Shown here piece after piece: positions 17,864 to 26,270 of a DNA stretch of 64,000 nt (positions are counted from its first letter, which is position 1; every line of letters starts with the position of its first letter). Origin of the DNA: Lentzea kentuckyensis (GTDB lineage Bacteria > Actinomycetota > Actinomycetes > Mycobacteriales > Pseudonocardiaceae). The translations under genes and the position numbers were made by a program. The notes below the pieces were generated by a model. That model was not told the origin of the DNA. It was given only the letters and a program-made list of their open reading frames with translations, and did not search any database. The stretch lies in the NCBI RefSeq assembly GCF_002150765.1, contig NZ_MUYM01000054.1, positions 61,009 through 125,008 of the forward strand, given 5' to 3'.

Positions 17864-19328
17864 GGTTCGCCTCGATCTCGAGCGTGTCCATCTGCGCCTT
17901 CTGCAGCTTCCCGGAGTAGTCCCAGTTCATGGACTGCCAGCGGGTGAACTGGTCGAGCACCCACACGCCCGACTGCCGGGAGCCGTTGCCGCTCTTGCCG
18001 TTCCCGCCGAACGGCAGGTGCGCCTCGGCCCCGGACGTCGAGTTGTTGACGCTCACCATGCCGGCGGAGATGGCGGCCCGGAACCGGAAGGCCTTGTTCG
18101 GGTCCGTGGTGTAGATCGAGCACGACAGGCCGTAGCCCGGCTTGTTGCCGAGCTCGATCGCCTCGTCCAGGTCCGAGTACTTCATGACGCCGACGATCGG
18201 GCCGAACGTCTCCTGCAGGAACAGCTCGTCGTCGGCACGCACACCGGAAACGATTGCGGGGTGGTAGAAGAAGCCGTTCTCACCAGTGAAGCCGTTGCGG
18301 GAACTGGCAGCCGTGATGCGGCCGGTCGGGCCGTGCACCGTGTGGTGCTCGCCGATCCAGCCGAGGTACTTCTCGTACGCCAGTGCGAACTTCTCGTCCA
18401 GCAACGGTCCATACAGGACATCGCCCGTCGGGTCGCCCACGCCTGCCTCGGCGACGGCTTCGACGAACCGGGACAGGAACTCGTCGTACACCGACTCGTG
18501 CACGATCGCCGTGCCGAGCGAGGTGCAGCGCTGGCCCGCGGAGCCGAAGCCGGCGAACAGGGCGCCTTGCACGGCCAGGTCCAGGTCGGCGTCCTCGGTG
18601 ACGACCATCGGGTTCTTGCCGCCGAGCTCCAGGCACGGCGTCTGGAGGTGGCGTCCGCACAGTTCGCCGATCCGCACACCGACCTCGCTGGACCCGGTGA
18701 ACCCGACCTTGTCGACGAGGCCCTCCCGCAATGACTGCTCCAGGCCGTTGAACGTCTCCGACCCCTCGGCGAAGACGATCTCGAACACGCCGGCCGGGAT
18801 GCCGGAGGCCTGGAACACGTCGTAGAAGGCCTGGGCCGACGCCGCGGAGTACTCGGCGGGTTTCCACACGACCGAGTTGCCGCAGAGCAGCGCCGGGATG
18901 ATGTACCAGGACGGCACGGCGACCGGGAAGTTGCCGGCGGTGATGATGGCCGCGACGCCGACGGGGTTGCGGAACGTGAAGAGCTGCTTGTCGGGCATCT
19001 CCGACGGGACGGTCTGCCCGTAGAGGCGCCTGCCCTCGCCGACGAAGAAGTTGCAGGTGTCCACGATCTCCTGCACCTCGCCGCGGGCCTCCGCGATCGG
19101 CTTGCCGATCTCGCGGGTCACCAGCTGGGCGAGCGGCTCGAAGTTCGCCTCGACGAGCCGGCCGATGTTGCCGATGACCTGTCCACGCACGGGCGCGGGC
19201 ACGCGGGCCCACGCGCGCTGTGCCGCCTTCGCTCGTTGTGCTGCGTCGACGAAGGTGCGGCTGGTCCCGAGCTCGATCTCGGTGACCACGTCGGAGGTGT
19301 TCGACGGGTTCGTGGAGACATAGGGCAT
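17844..19328 (-). CDS. Aldehyde dehydrogenase (possible aminoadipate-semialdehyde dehydrogenase)
   Basis: A 494-residue NAD-dependent aldehyde dehydrogenase from ATG 19328. Catalytic residues are Glu234 (LELGGKNP) and Cys268 (SAGQRCTS), with the NAD-binding FTGSSEVGVRIG loop between residues 210 and 221. The phrase RRLYGQTVPSEMP followed by a GNFPVAVPSWYIIPALLCGN segment resembles the ALDH7/antiquitin branch, which oxidises 2-aminoadipate 6-semialdehyde. It is the first gene of the catabolic operon and lies 81 bp from the divergent LysR gene. Succinic semialdehyde dehydrogenase is an alternative reading. Confidence 0.88.
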   Translation of the reverse strand: MPYVSTNPSNTSDVVTEIELGTSRTFVDAAQRAKAAQRAWARVPAPVRGQVIGNIGRLVEANFEPLAQLVTREIGKPIAEARGEVQEIVDTCNFFVGEGRRLYGQTVPSEMPDKQLFTFRNPVGVAAIITAGNFPVAVPSWYIIPALLCGNSVVWKPAEYSAASAQAFYDVFQASGIPAGVFEIVFAEGSETFNGLEQSLREGLVDKVGFTGSSEVGVRIGELCGRHLQTPCLELGGKNPMVVTEDADLDLAVQGALFAGFGSAGQRCTSLGTAIVHESVYDEFLSRFVEAVAEAGVGDPTGDVLYGPLLDEKFALAYEKYLGWIGEHHTVHGPTGRITAASSRNGFTGENGFFYHPAIVSGVRADDELFLQETFGPIVGVMKYSDLDEAIELGNKPGYGLSCSIYTTDPNKAFRFRAAISAGMVSVNNSTSGAEAHLPFGGNGKSGNGSRQSGVWVLDQFTRWQSMNWDYSGKLQKAQMDTLEIEANLDYRLG

Positions 19329-19409
19329 GCCTCCACCCTGGTAGTTGTGCGAGGCTTCCGCCAGAGGTCGCAGAATGAAACCTCGCGACGTCGAGCATAA
19401 GCTGACCTG

Positions 19410-20327
19410 GTGCTCAACCCGGTCCATCTCCGCACGCTCGTCGAGGTCGTGAAGGCCGGCTCGTTCGCCGAGGCGGCCCGCCGCCTCGGCTACACGTCGT
19501 CGGCCGTCTCGCAGCAGATCTCGGCGTTCGAACGCGCCGTCGGCGTGACGCTCTTCGAACGTGAGGCGCACTCGATCAGGCCGGCCAGCGCCGCGTTGCT
19601 GATCGCCGACCGCGGCGGCGAGCTGCTCGCCGCGTTCGACGGCTTCGAGCACGAGGTCAAGGCGATGGTGCAGGGGCTGCGCGGGCGCCTGCGGATCGGC
19701 ACGTTCCCCACGGCGAGCTCGCGGGTCGTGCCCAAGGCGCTGGCGAAGCTGTCGGCGGACCTGCCCGGCGCCGAGATCCGCCTGGACGAGGCCGAGCCGG
19801 ACGACGTGCTGCCGCTCGTGCTGACCGGCGAGCTCGACCTCGCGCTGGTCTACGCCTACGACCTCGTGCCGCAGACGTGGCCGGAAGAACTGACCGTGGT
19901 GCCGTTGCTGGACGAATCTCTCCTGGTCATGGTGCCGGCCGAGCATCCAGCCGCGAAAAACAACGTCAAACTCGAAGATCTCAAGGACGAACGCTGGATC
20001 GCGTCCCGGGATGGCACCTCCGGAGCCACCTGTCTCACGCGCTTGTGCGCCGCTTCCGGGTTCGCGCCAAAAATTGTTTTCCGAAGCAACGACTACGAGG
20101 TCGTGCAGTCACTCGTGGCAGCAGGCGTCGGTGTCGCTCTGGTGCCCGCGCTCGGTTACAAGGGGTTGCCGGGCACGCACGCGATGCCGTTGCGCAGCAA
20201 GCCGTTGCGCAGGCATGTGCACGTCGTCCACCGCACCGCGAATACCAACCCGTTGTTGCGGGACGCGGTAAACGCTCTCCAGGAAGTTTGCCAAAACGCC
20301 GTGGGCGGCTACATATCTCGGCCATGA
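19410..20327 (+). CDS. LysR-family transcriptional regulator
   Basis: A 305-residue regulator from GTG 19410. The winged HTH occupies residues 3-62 (LRTLVEVVKAGSFAEAARRLGYTSSAVSQQISAFERAVGVTLFERE), and the effector-binding domain starts near 90 (GRLRIGTFPTASS). It is divergent from the aldehyde dehydrogenase gene with an 81-bp intergenic region. LysR genes normally control the adjacent divergent operon and need a small-molecule co-inducer, here presumably an intermediate of the degradation pathway. No clear T-N11-A operator stood out by eye. Confidence 0.92.
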   Translation: MLNPVHLRTLVEVVKAGSFAEAARRLGYTSSAVSQQISAFERAVGVTLFEREAHSIRPASAALLIADRGGELLAAFDGFEHEVKAMVQGLRGRLRIGTFPTASSRVVPKALAKLSADLPGAEIRLDEAEPDDVLPLVLTGELDLALVYAYDLVPQTWPEELTVVPLLDESLLVMVPAEHPAAKNNVKLEDLKDERWIASRDGTSGATCLTRLCAASGFAPKIVFRSNDYEVVQSLVAAGVGVALVPALGYKGLPGTHAMPLRSKPLRRHVHVVHRTANTNPLLRDAVNALQEVCQNAVGGYISRP

Positions 20328-20334
20328 TGGAGAA

Positions 20335-21063
20335 ATGGGGGAACTCAGCAGCGATGGGGCGCTGGCTGGGATCGGGGACTGGGGTTCACCGGATCAGCGC
20401 GCGCACATCAGACATTTGATCGACAACGCCGGACCGGGCGTCGAGGAAATGATCCTCGACGCGCTCGACGATGCGGGCGAGGTTCGCCCGCTGCTGTGCC
20501 GGGTGCTCGCGGAACGCGATCCTGACCGCGACCCGGAATACGCGCTCCGGTATTTCTACGCCGAGACGGACGGGCCGGTCCGCCGGTGGCTGGGCCAGGA
20601 GGTCTACCGCAGTCCGTGGATGTGGCTCTACGGCATCACCAGGCTGCGCAACGCGAACCCGGTCGCCCGCGTCACGCCGGACGCGACGCATTGGCAGGCC
20701 ACCCGCCGCCAGATCGCGGTGATCGCGCTCGGCGACACCGCCGACCCGGCCGCGCTCCCGCCGGTCGTCGGCCGCCTGCGCGACGTGAAGTGGTGGGTCC
20801 GGACCCAGGCGGCGGCAGCCGTCCGCCGGCTGGCGAAGTCGGGCGTGCAGATCGGCGGCGCCAGCGAGGCGTTGCTCGGGTGCCTGCACCACGACCGTCA
20901 GGAGGTGATCGAACAGGCTGCTGCCGCACTGGCGCTCCCGGCGCTGCGCGAACGCCTCCTGTGGTCACGCGCGACGTTGATGCCGCTGGCCGGCGCCATT
21001 GTCGACAACGCACTCGACGGCGTGGTCGTGCCGCTCGCACCGCTGTGGCCGGGCGAGGTCTGA
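20335..21063 (+). CDS. HEAT-repeat-like protein of unknown function
   Basis: A 242-residue soluble, alpha-helical protein from ATG 20335, with GGAG four bases upstream. Residues 115-220 contain repeated helix pairs of HEAT type, for example RQIAVIALGDTADPAALPPVVGRLRDVKWWVRTQAAAAVRRLAKSG in two halves. The amino-terminal half also looks helical. HEAT repeats bind proteins or DNA; no enzyme motif is seen. It follows the LysR gene after 7 bp and is convergent with the DinB gene. Confidence 0.65.
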   Translation: MGELSSDGALAGIGDWGSPDQRAHIRHLIDNAGPGVEEMILDALDDAGEVRPLLCRVLAERDPDRDPEYALRYFYAETDGPVRRWLGQEVYRSPWMWLYGITRLRNANPVARVTPDATHWQATRRQIAVIALGDTADPAALPPVVGRLRDVKWWVRTQAAAAVRRLAKSGVQIGGASEALLGCLHHDRQEVIEQAAAALALPALRERLLWSRATLMPLAGAIVDNALDGVVVPLAPLWPGEV

Positions 21064-21073
21064 GGGCGTCCGG

Positions 21074-21559
21074 CTACTCGCCGGTCCGGCCGTCCGCGAG
21101 TTCGCGGAGCAGATCCAGATGCCCCACGTGCCGCGCGGTTTCCTGGGCCACGTGGGCCAGGATCCACCGGACGGTGAACTTCTCGTCCGCCGCGCTGTCA
21201 CCGGGCTTGCGCTGCTTCAACGCCTCTGCGTTGGTCCACTCCTCGCGGTACGCCTGGAGCAACGACTCAGGCGTGTCCTCGGCCGTGAGGTCCCACGACG
21301 GGTCCGGGTCGCCCTCCCACAACGACGGCAGGTCCAGCCCCGCGCCCGCGATGCACAGCCAATACCGTTCCACCGCAACGAGATGCTTGAGCACACCGAG
21401 CGCGGTCAGTTTCGGCGACGTGGCGATCGGGGCCGTCGCGGCCTGGTCGCGGGTGAGCCCGTCGACCTTCAGCACGGCCGTCCTGCGCAGGAAGTCCAGG
21501 AACTCCCAGGCGAGCACGCTTTCGTCCGTGGCGAGGTTCGCGGGCCAGGTTCGAGTCAC
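21074..21559 (-). CDS. DinB-fold protein (DUF664-type)
   Basis: A 161-residue four-helix-bundle protein from GTG 21559. Histidines in VLKHLVAVERYW, ILAHVAQETARHVGHLDLL mark the metal-binding triad of the DinB/YfiT fold. Such proteins include thiol S-transferases that use mycothiol or bacillithiol; in an actinobacterium mycothiol would be the co-substrate. The actual acceptor is unknown. The downstream HEAT-like gene converges with it. Confidence 0.85.
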   Translation of the reverse strand: MTRTWPANLATDESVLAWEFLDFLRRTAVLKVDGLTRDQAATAPIATSPKLTALGVLKHLVAVERYWLCIAGAGLDLPSLWEGDPDPSWDLTAEDTPESLLQAYREEWTNAEALKQRKPGDSAADEKFTVRWILAHVAQETARHVGHLDLLRELADGRTGE

Positions 21560-21577
21560 CGGGCGAGTGTGTCAGTC

Positions 21578-22957
21578 TCAGTAGTAACGGCGTAGCTGAG
21601 GCCAGATTTCGTCCCACGACTGCGTTGGCGCCGTACACGCCCAGATCTCCGTGCCGTCCTCGTCGTTCTCGATGACGTTGCGGTGCTGTGCGACGCGCTT
21701 GCACCCGGTGAACGGCGGCGCGTTGAAGCCGACGAGCAACACGTTCTTGTTCGACGTCTGGGGCGGTCCCCAGTCGTAGAACGACATGTGGCCGGAATAG
21801 ACCTGGATCGGCGTGAAGGTCTCGATCGCGCCCGCCTGGCCGTAGTTGCGGGCGATCACGACCGGCCGGTTGTTCTCCCAGTACGCCTTCTCGACGGTGG
21901 CGGCGAACTCGTTCCAGCCGACCTGTTCGCCGGGCTCCTGGTTGAGGGCGAGGATCGGCCCGATCGCCTCCCTCGGCAGCACCGGCAGCGAGACGACCAC
22001 CGCGGGCACCACGCTCGAGACCACCAGCACGGCGCCGGTCACCTTGCGGCGCAACAACCATTCCTGGGCCTGCCGCGCGCCGGCCGCCACCAGCACGAGC
22101 AACAACGACACCGCGTAGTACGGCTTGCCGCCGGTGATCAACGTGAGCGCGCACAGCACCGGGTAGGCCAGTGCGACGGAGCGCAACGTCCTGTCGCGCC
22201 AGAGGTTCCGGAACCCGATCACCCACACCGGCACCAGCAACGGCGACAGCAGCAGGAACTGCATCGGCACGAACATGACGCGGTTCTCCAGGCCGTCGTC
22301 CTCGCTGATGCCCTGGGCGACCGTGAGCAAGGGGAAGTCGTGCAACGCCTGCCACGCCACCACCGGTGCCGCGATCACCATGCCGACCGCGATCCCTGCG
22401 GGCAGCCACCACGTGCGGAACACGTCACGCGGACCGGTGATCAGCAACGAGATCGCCAGCGCCGCGACCAACAGCAGCAGCAACCACTTGTTCGCGAGTC
22501 CAACCCCGATGGTCGCGCCGATCGCGAGCCACCACCGCCCGTCCTTCGACTTGAGCAGCCTGATCGTGAAGTACCCGATCAGCGTCCACACCAACAGGTC
22601 CAGCGTCGCCGTCGACAGCATGTGGTCCACCGCGAGCACGTACGACCCGGTGGCCGACGCGGCCGCGGCGAACACCGCGCCACCACCGAGTTCCCTGGCG
22701 ACGAGCGCGACCACGACGGTCGTCGCGAGCGCCATCAACGTCGCCACGACGCGCAGTCCCGTGGGCGTCCTGCCGAACAGCTCGGTCGAGATGTCGGCGA
22801 GGATCGGCGTGATCGGTGGCTGGTCGACGTAGCCCCACGCGGGCCGGTCGCCGGCGGCCATGAAGTAGAGCTCGTCCCGGTGGAACCCGTACCGGCCCGA
22901 CAACGCGGTCAGCACCACCGCCTGCACAGCGAGCACCATCCCCAGCCCACGCCTCAT
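21578..22957 (-). CDS. GT39/ArnT-type membrane glycosyltransferase
   Basis: A 459-residue polytopic membrane protein. After the first helix, the extracytoplasmic loop reads GFHRDELYFMAAGDRPAWGYVDQPP, containing the acidic DE pair that is catalytic in PMT/ArnT-like GT39 enzymes, and YVDQPP is the family signature. About ten further helices follow, then a C-terminal soluble part. The enzyme would move a sugar from a polyprenyl-phosphate donor to a cell-envelope acceptor. The donor and acceptor cannot be assigned. Confidence 0.85.
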   Translation of the reverse strand: MRRGLGMVLAVQAVVLTALSGRYGFHRDELYFMAAGDRPAWGYVDQPPITPILADISTELFGRTPTGLRVVATLMALATTVVVALVARELGGGAVFAAAASATGSYVLAVDHMLSTATLDLLVWTLIGYFTIRLLKSKDGRWWLAIGATIGVGLANKWLLLLLVAALAISLLITGPRDVFRTWWLPAGIAVGMVIAAPVVAWQALHDFPLLTVAQGISEDDGLENRVMFVPMQFLLLSPLLVPVWVIGFRNLWRDRTLRSVALAYPVLCALTLITGGKPYYAVSLLLVLVAAGARQAQEWLLRRKVTGAVLVVSSVVPAVVVSLPVLPREAIGPILALNQEPGEQVGWNEFAATVEKAYWENNRPVVIARNYGQAGAIETFTPIQVYSGHMSFYDWGPPQTSNKNVLLVGFNAPPFTGCKRVAQHRNVIENDEDGTEIWACTAPTQSWDEIWPQLRRYY

Positions 22958-22985
22958 GGGCGGACGGTACCCAGCGGGTGGATGA

Positions 22986-24572
22986 TCAGGTGGCGGTTTT
23001 CCGGTACCAGCGCGGTGAGGTGTTGATCGGCGGTTTCAGTCCCGCGTTGACCACGATCATGCCGGGCCCCGCCGCACTGGCCAGCGCGTCCCGGAGTCCG
23101 TCGAAGCCGTCGAGCGTGATCGCCGGAATCCCGAAGCTCTCCGCGAGCTTCGCGAAGTCGGGCCTCGTCAGGTCCACCCCGCTGATGGCGTGGTTCGCGA
23201 CCTGCTGGTCGTACCGGAGCATCCCGTACCCGCCGTCGTCGACGAGCACGATCGTCAACGGCAGCCCCTCCTGCTTGAGCGTCGCGAGATCCCCGCACGC
23301 GAACAGGAACCCGCCGTCTCCCACGACCGCGATCGTCCGCCCGGCGACGGCCGCCCCGAGCGCCGCCGGAAACCCGAACCCGAGCGTCCCCCACCCGACC
23401 GGGTAGGCCAGCCCGCGCGGCTTGGTGACGTGGTGGAAGCCGCCGATCCAGTACCCGGGGATGCACATGTCGGCGACGATCGTCGCGTCGGTGCCCTCCA
23501 ACGCCCGCAGCAACTGCACAGCTTCCGACGAATCCGCTTCGGCCAACGCACGCACTTCCGCGTTGACCGCTTCGACGTCCACCGCGGCGTCCTTGCCCGC
23601 GACCCCGGTCGCGAGCGCGGCGGTGACCGCGGCCGCGTCACCTTCGATCGTGACGTCGGCGGGGTAGTTCTTGTTCGCCTCGGCCTTGTCGATGTTGACG
23701 GCCACGAGGTTGCGCGGCTTCGGCTGCAACCAGTTCTGCGTCATCATGCCGTCGAAGTCGGTGCCGATCGCGATGACCAGATCGGCGTCGTCCCACAACT
23801 TCCCCACGGGTGGCGCGTGCACCGGTCCCCGCACCACCCAAGGACTGTCGACCAGCCCGCGCGCGCCATAAGTGGTGACCACCGGTGCCTGCAACCTGGC
23901 CGCCAGCGCCCCCACCGCCACCCCGGCCCCCGACCGCGCGGCGCCACCACCGACCCAGATCAGCGGCCGCTCGGCCCGGTCGATCAGCGCTTCGGCCTCG
24001 GAAAGGTCCGGGACGACATGGGTCTGTGGCACCTTCGCCGGCGCGTGGCCGGCCACCTCGGCGGACAGGAAATCCGTTGGCACACCGAGATAAACGGGCC
24101 CGTGTGGGCTCCGCACGGCCTGTTGCACCGCCTTGTCGGTGAACGCCGCCAGTTCGCCTGCCGCCGGCACGTCGAACGCCGCCTTGGTAACCGGCCCGAA
24201 CATCGCCTTCTGGTCCCGCGTCTCGTGCAACACACCCCGATAGACCCCGGGCTGCCGGAGCGTGGACGGGATGTCCGTGGCGATCACCAGCACCGGACTG
24301 CCGGACGCCCACGCCTCACCCGTGGCACCGAGCGTGTTCGCCGCCCCTGGCCCGGTCGTCACCACCGCCACACCGAGCCTGCCGGTCGCCCGCGCGTAGC
24401 CGTCCGCCGCGTACACGGCCGTCTGCTCGTGCCGCACCCCGATCATGCGGATGCCGGGGTGCTTCCGCAGCGCCTCCCAGATGGCGAGGTTGTGCACGCC
24501 GGGCAGGCCGAACACGACCTCGACGCCGTGCGCGGCCAGCACTTCCAGCAGCCTCTCGGCACCCTTGGACAT
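22986..24572 (-). CDS. Thiamine-diphosphate enzyme (acetolactate synthase-like)
   Basis: A 528-residue TPP enzyme with the three domains of the family. The catalytic glutamate is Glu49 in RHEQTAVYAADGYARATG; the central domain is around residues 190-320; the cofactor motif starts with GDGGFLFACGDLATLKQ and closes with VDDGGYGMLRYDQ (DD instead of the common NN). Overall form resembles acetolactate synthase large subunits and related carboxylases such as benzoylformate decarboxylase-like proteins. No small regulatory subunit gene is adjacent, so a catabolic or specialised role is likelier than branched-chain biosynthesis. The product is not certain. Confidence 0.85.
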   Translation of the reverse strand: MSKGAERLLEVLAAHGVEVVFGLPGVHNLAIWEALRKHPGIRMIGVRHEQTAVYAADGYARATGRLGVAVVTTGPGAANTLGATGEAWASGSPVLVIATDIPSTLRQPGVYRGVLHETRDQKAMFGPVTKAAFDVPAAGELAAFTDKAVQQAVRSPHGPVYLGVPTDFLSAEVAGHAPAKVPQTHVVPDLSEAEALIDRAERPLIWVGGGAARSGAGVAVGALAARLQAPVVTTYGARGLVDSPWVVRGPVHAPPVGKLWDDADLVIAIGTDFDGMMTQNWLQPKPRNLVAVNIDKAEANKNYPADVTIEGDAAAVTAALATGVAGKDAAVDVEAVNAEVRALAEADSSEAVQLLRALEGTDATIVADMCIPGYWIGGFHHVTKPRGLAYPVGWGTLGFGFPAALGAAVAGRTIAVVGDGGFLFACGDLATLKQEGLPLTIVLVDDGGYGMLRYDQQVANHAISGVDLTRPDFAKLAESFGIPAITLDGFDGLRDALASAAGPGMIVVNAGLKPPINTSPRWYRKTAT

Positions 24573-24891
24573 GAGCCCGACGCTAAGGCTCGCTTATCGC
24601 TGCGGCAACGGGTGTGCAGCAGGTCTGGTGCTCAGCGTCAGCCCGCCTCACCGCGGCAGGGCCCGGCCGGGGGAGGGCTCGACGAATTCACATTTCTTCG
24701 TACAGCTCATGGATTCGACCGGCCCGAACCTCGGGCGACGGCGGTGTGGCGTCTGTGTGCAATTCGGCTCGGCGCCGCGCGGATTCACCCTCTGGGGTGA
24801 AATGGCTGATCGGGTTGGACCATGATGGCAGGCCCGTTCAGCTGAGTGAGCGAACGGTTGTCCGCAGCGCGTGCACCCCCGGTTGACCAGG

Positions 24892-24926
24892 GCGATTCCA
24901 TCTGGGGTAGTACTACTACCAGGAGG
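24892..24926 (+). promoter_or_regulatory. Promoter-like element with overlapping palindrome and Shine-Dalgarno
   Basis: TTGACC at 24892-24897 is followed about 18 bp later by a weak -10 around GTAGTACT. The latter lies inside a perfect odd palindrome GGTAGTACTACTACC (24906-24920, 7-bp arms around one C). AGGAGG follows immediately at 24921-24926. A repressor bound here would cover the -10 and the ribosome site. Confidence 0.5.
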
Positions 24927-24933
24927 TACGCCG

Positions 24934-25044
24934 GTGTCGGCGCCGTTCCGGGAAAGGCGGGGCGGAATGGGTGTGTTAATGAGATGTGTCAACTTTGATT
25001 TGTCGGGGATTCGCCAACTCGTGAAATGGTCTCCAGATGATTGA
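24934..25044 (+). CDS. Possible 36-residue small ORF with a TTA codon
   Basis: A GTG at 24934 stands seven bases after a perfect AGGAGG. The frame runs 36 codons to TGA at 25044 and begins MSAPFRERRGGMGVLMRC. Codon 15 is TTA, rare in such genomes and translated by the bldA-type tRNA in streptomycetes. The second half has unusual AT-rich codons (AAC, TTT, GAT, TTG). It could be a small protein or a regulatory leader for the membrane-protein gene at 25116. No homologue is recognised; existence as a gene rests on the ribosome site and promoter. Confidence 0.4.
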   Translation: MSAPFRERRGGMGVLMRCVNFDLSGIRQLVKWSPDD

Positions 25045-25115
25045 CGACTGAACCATGTTCATGACATACCCCCTTGTGTCACTATGTGCGCGACCGCACG
25101 ACCTGGGGGTTGGAG

Positions 25116-25472
25116 ATGCTGTACTTCGGTGGGCTGTTCGGAGTGGTGATGTTGTGTCTGACGATCTTCGCTGTCGTGGACGTGATCACGACCGACGAAG
25201 GCTCAGTTCGCAATCTGCCGAAGATGTTGTGGCTTCTTTTGGTCTTGCTGTTCCCGTTGGTGGGCTCGATCGCGTGGTTCGTGGCGGGCCGTCCGGTGGT
25301 GGGGACCGGACGCGCGCGCTTCGGTGCGTACGAACGTGAAGCATCTGCTTTTCCCGAGTACAACCGGCCGGGGCGGTTCGCGGCCACCAATCCTGACGAC
25401 GACGAGGAGTTCCTGCGCCGCTGCCGTGAGCGCGCGGAGGAACAACGACGCAAGGGACGCGAGAACCAGTGA
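25116..25472 (+). CDS. PLDc_N-type two-helix membrane protein
   Basis: A 118-residue protein from ATG 25116, with GGGGG six bases upstream; a start at 25074 would add 14 unlikely residues. Two transmembrane helices (about 3-22 and 37-57) are joined by the short VVDVITTDEGSVRNLPKMLWLL loop, ending in PLVGSIAWFVAGRP; this is the phospholipase D nuclease N-terminal (PLDc_N) module, found alone in many actinobacteria. The cytoplasmic tail is strongly charged (DDDEEFLRRCRERAEEQRRK). Function unknown. Its stop overlaps the GTG of the lipoprotein gene by 4 bp. Confidence 0.85.
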   Translation: MLYFGGLFGVVMLCLTIFAVVDVITTDEGSVRNLPKMLWLLLVLLFPLVGSIAWFVAGRPVVGTGRARFGAYEREASAFPEYNRPGRFAATNPDDDEEFLRRCRERAEEQRRKGRENQ

Positions 25473-26071
25473 GGAAAGTCCTGCTGTTCTTAGTTGTTCT
25501 GCTCGCCGGCTGTGGAGGCAACGCGCAGCTGGCGGCCCCACCCGAGGCACCCCGAACGTCCACTTCGGACAAGCTGGCGCCGGGCGAGTTCCAGGCGCGC
25601 TGGTGGACGTGGGCCTCCCAGCCGGCGAACACCAATCCCGTTTCCGACACCTCCGGGCGCTTCTGCATGCGCGAGCAGCCCGTCGAGGTCTGGTTGCTCG
25701 CCGGGTCCCTCGGCAACGGGCCGGTCGAGCGGCAGTGCCGGGTTCCCGCCGCCAAGCCGCTGCTCGCGCCCGTCGTGAACCTCGCGAGTGACGTCGCCAG
25801 CTGTGAGACGTTCATGAAGAGCGCGCAGGGCGAGGTGCTGCTGGACGGCTCCACGCAGGCGTTGACGAGAGTGTCCGCCACGCCGTTCACCTACGAGGCC
25901 CGTGCGGGCAACCCGTTCGGCTCCCAGGTCGGGCGGATCAACTCGGTCGGCTGCGGCCTGTACGCGTGGATCACCCCGCCGCCGTCCGGTGAGCGCGAGC
26001 TGGTGATCCGCGGGTCGGCGGACGGCAAGGAAGTCGACGTCAAGTACAAGCTGATCGTGGGCGCCGACTAG
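25469..26071 (+). CDS. Putative lipoprotein of unknown function
   Basis: A 200-residue protein with a lipoprotein signal (KVLLFLVVLLAGC, lipobox LAGC, Cys15), so it should be lipid-anchored outside the membrane. Mature sequence contains WWTWASQPANTNPVSDTSGRFC and several cysteines, suggesting disulfides, and the stretch is soluble beta-rich. The WWTWA...NP..D.TG..C pattern recurs in actinobacterial secreted proteins of unknown role. It is coupled to the PLDc_N gene by a GTGA overlap. Confidence 0.8.
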   Translation: MRKVLLFLVVLLAGCGGNAQLAAPPEAPRTSTSDKLAPGEFQARWWTWASQPANTNPVSDTSGRFCMREQPVEVWLLAGSLGNGPVERQCRVPAAKPLLAPVVNLASDVASCETFMKSAQGEVLLDGSTQALTRVSATPFTYEARAGNPFGSQVGRINSVGCGLYAWITPPPSGERELVIRGSADGKEVDVKYKLIVGAD

Positions 26072-26270
26072 GAAAATCGGGTGCGCGGGTCCGGTAACGT
26101 GGTCCGTGGCGTCGAGCAGACGTGAGGCTGGAGCCGCTCCCCGGCAGTGAGTGGCACGTTCCGCCGCAGTGTTCAGCAACTCCTGCTCACCGAAGCGAAC
26201 CGACCACGTAGACGCGTGTACATGCGTCCTTGTCGTGCCGAGCCGGGCGGCGGAAACGAGGACTGCTGTC

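Larger units (their letters stand above)
24573..25115. other. 543-bp intergenic region
   Basis: The only gene-poor stretch of this size. The first 300 bp hold no coding region I can support; a minus-strand reading frame of about 114 codons there has no family resemblance. The last 220 bp are less GC-rich and hold the promoter-like element and small ORF listed separately. Confidence 0.6.

Noticed and set aside
19329..19409. GCGAGG...CCTCGC inverted repeat between LysR and aldehyde dehydrogenase genes
   Set aside because: Arms only 6 bp and 26 bp apart, in GC-rich DNA; too weak to call an operator.
24648..24992. 114-codon minus-strand frame with CxxC in the 543-bp gap
   Set aside because: No ribosome site, no family resemblance; overlaps the better supported promoter and small ORF.
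26072..26270. Possible RNA gene in the 199-bp gap before the unknown gene
   Set aside because: No tRNA-like or riboswitch-like structure found by eye.
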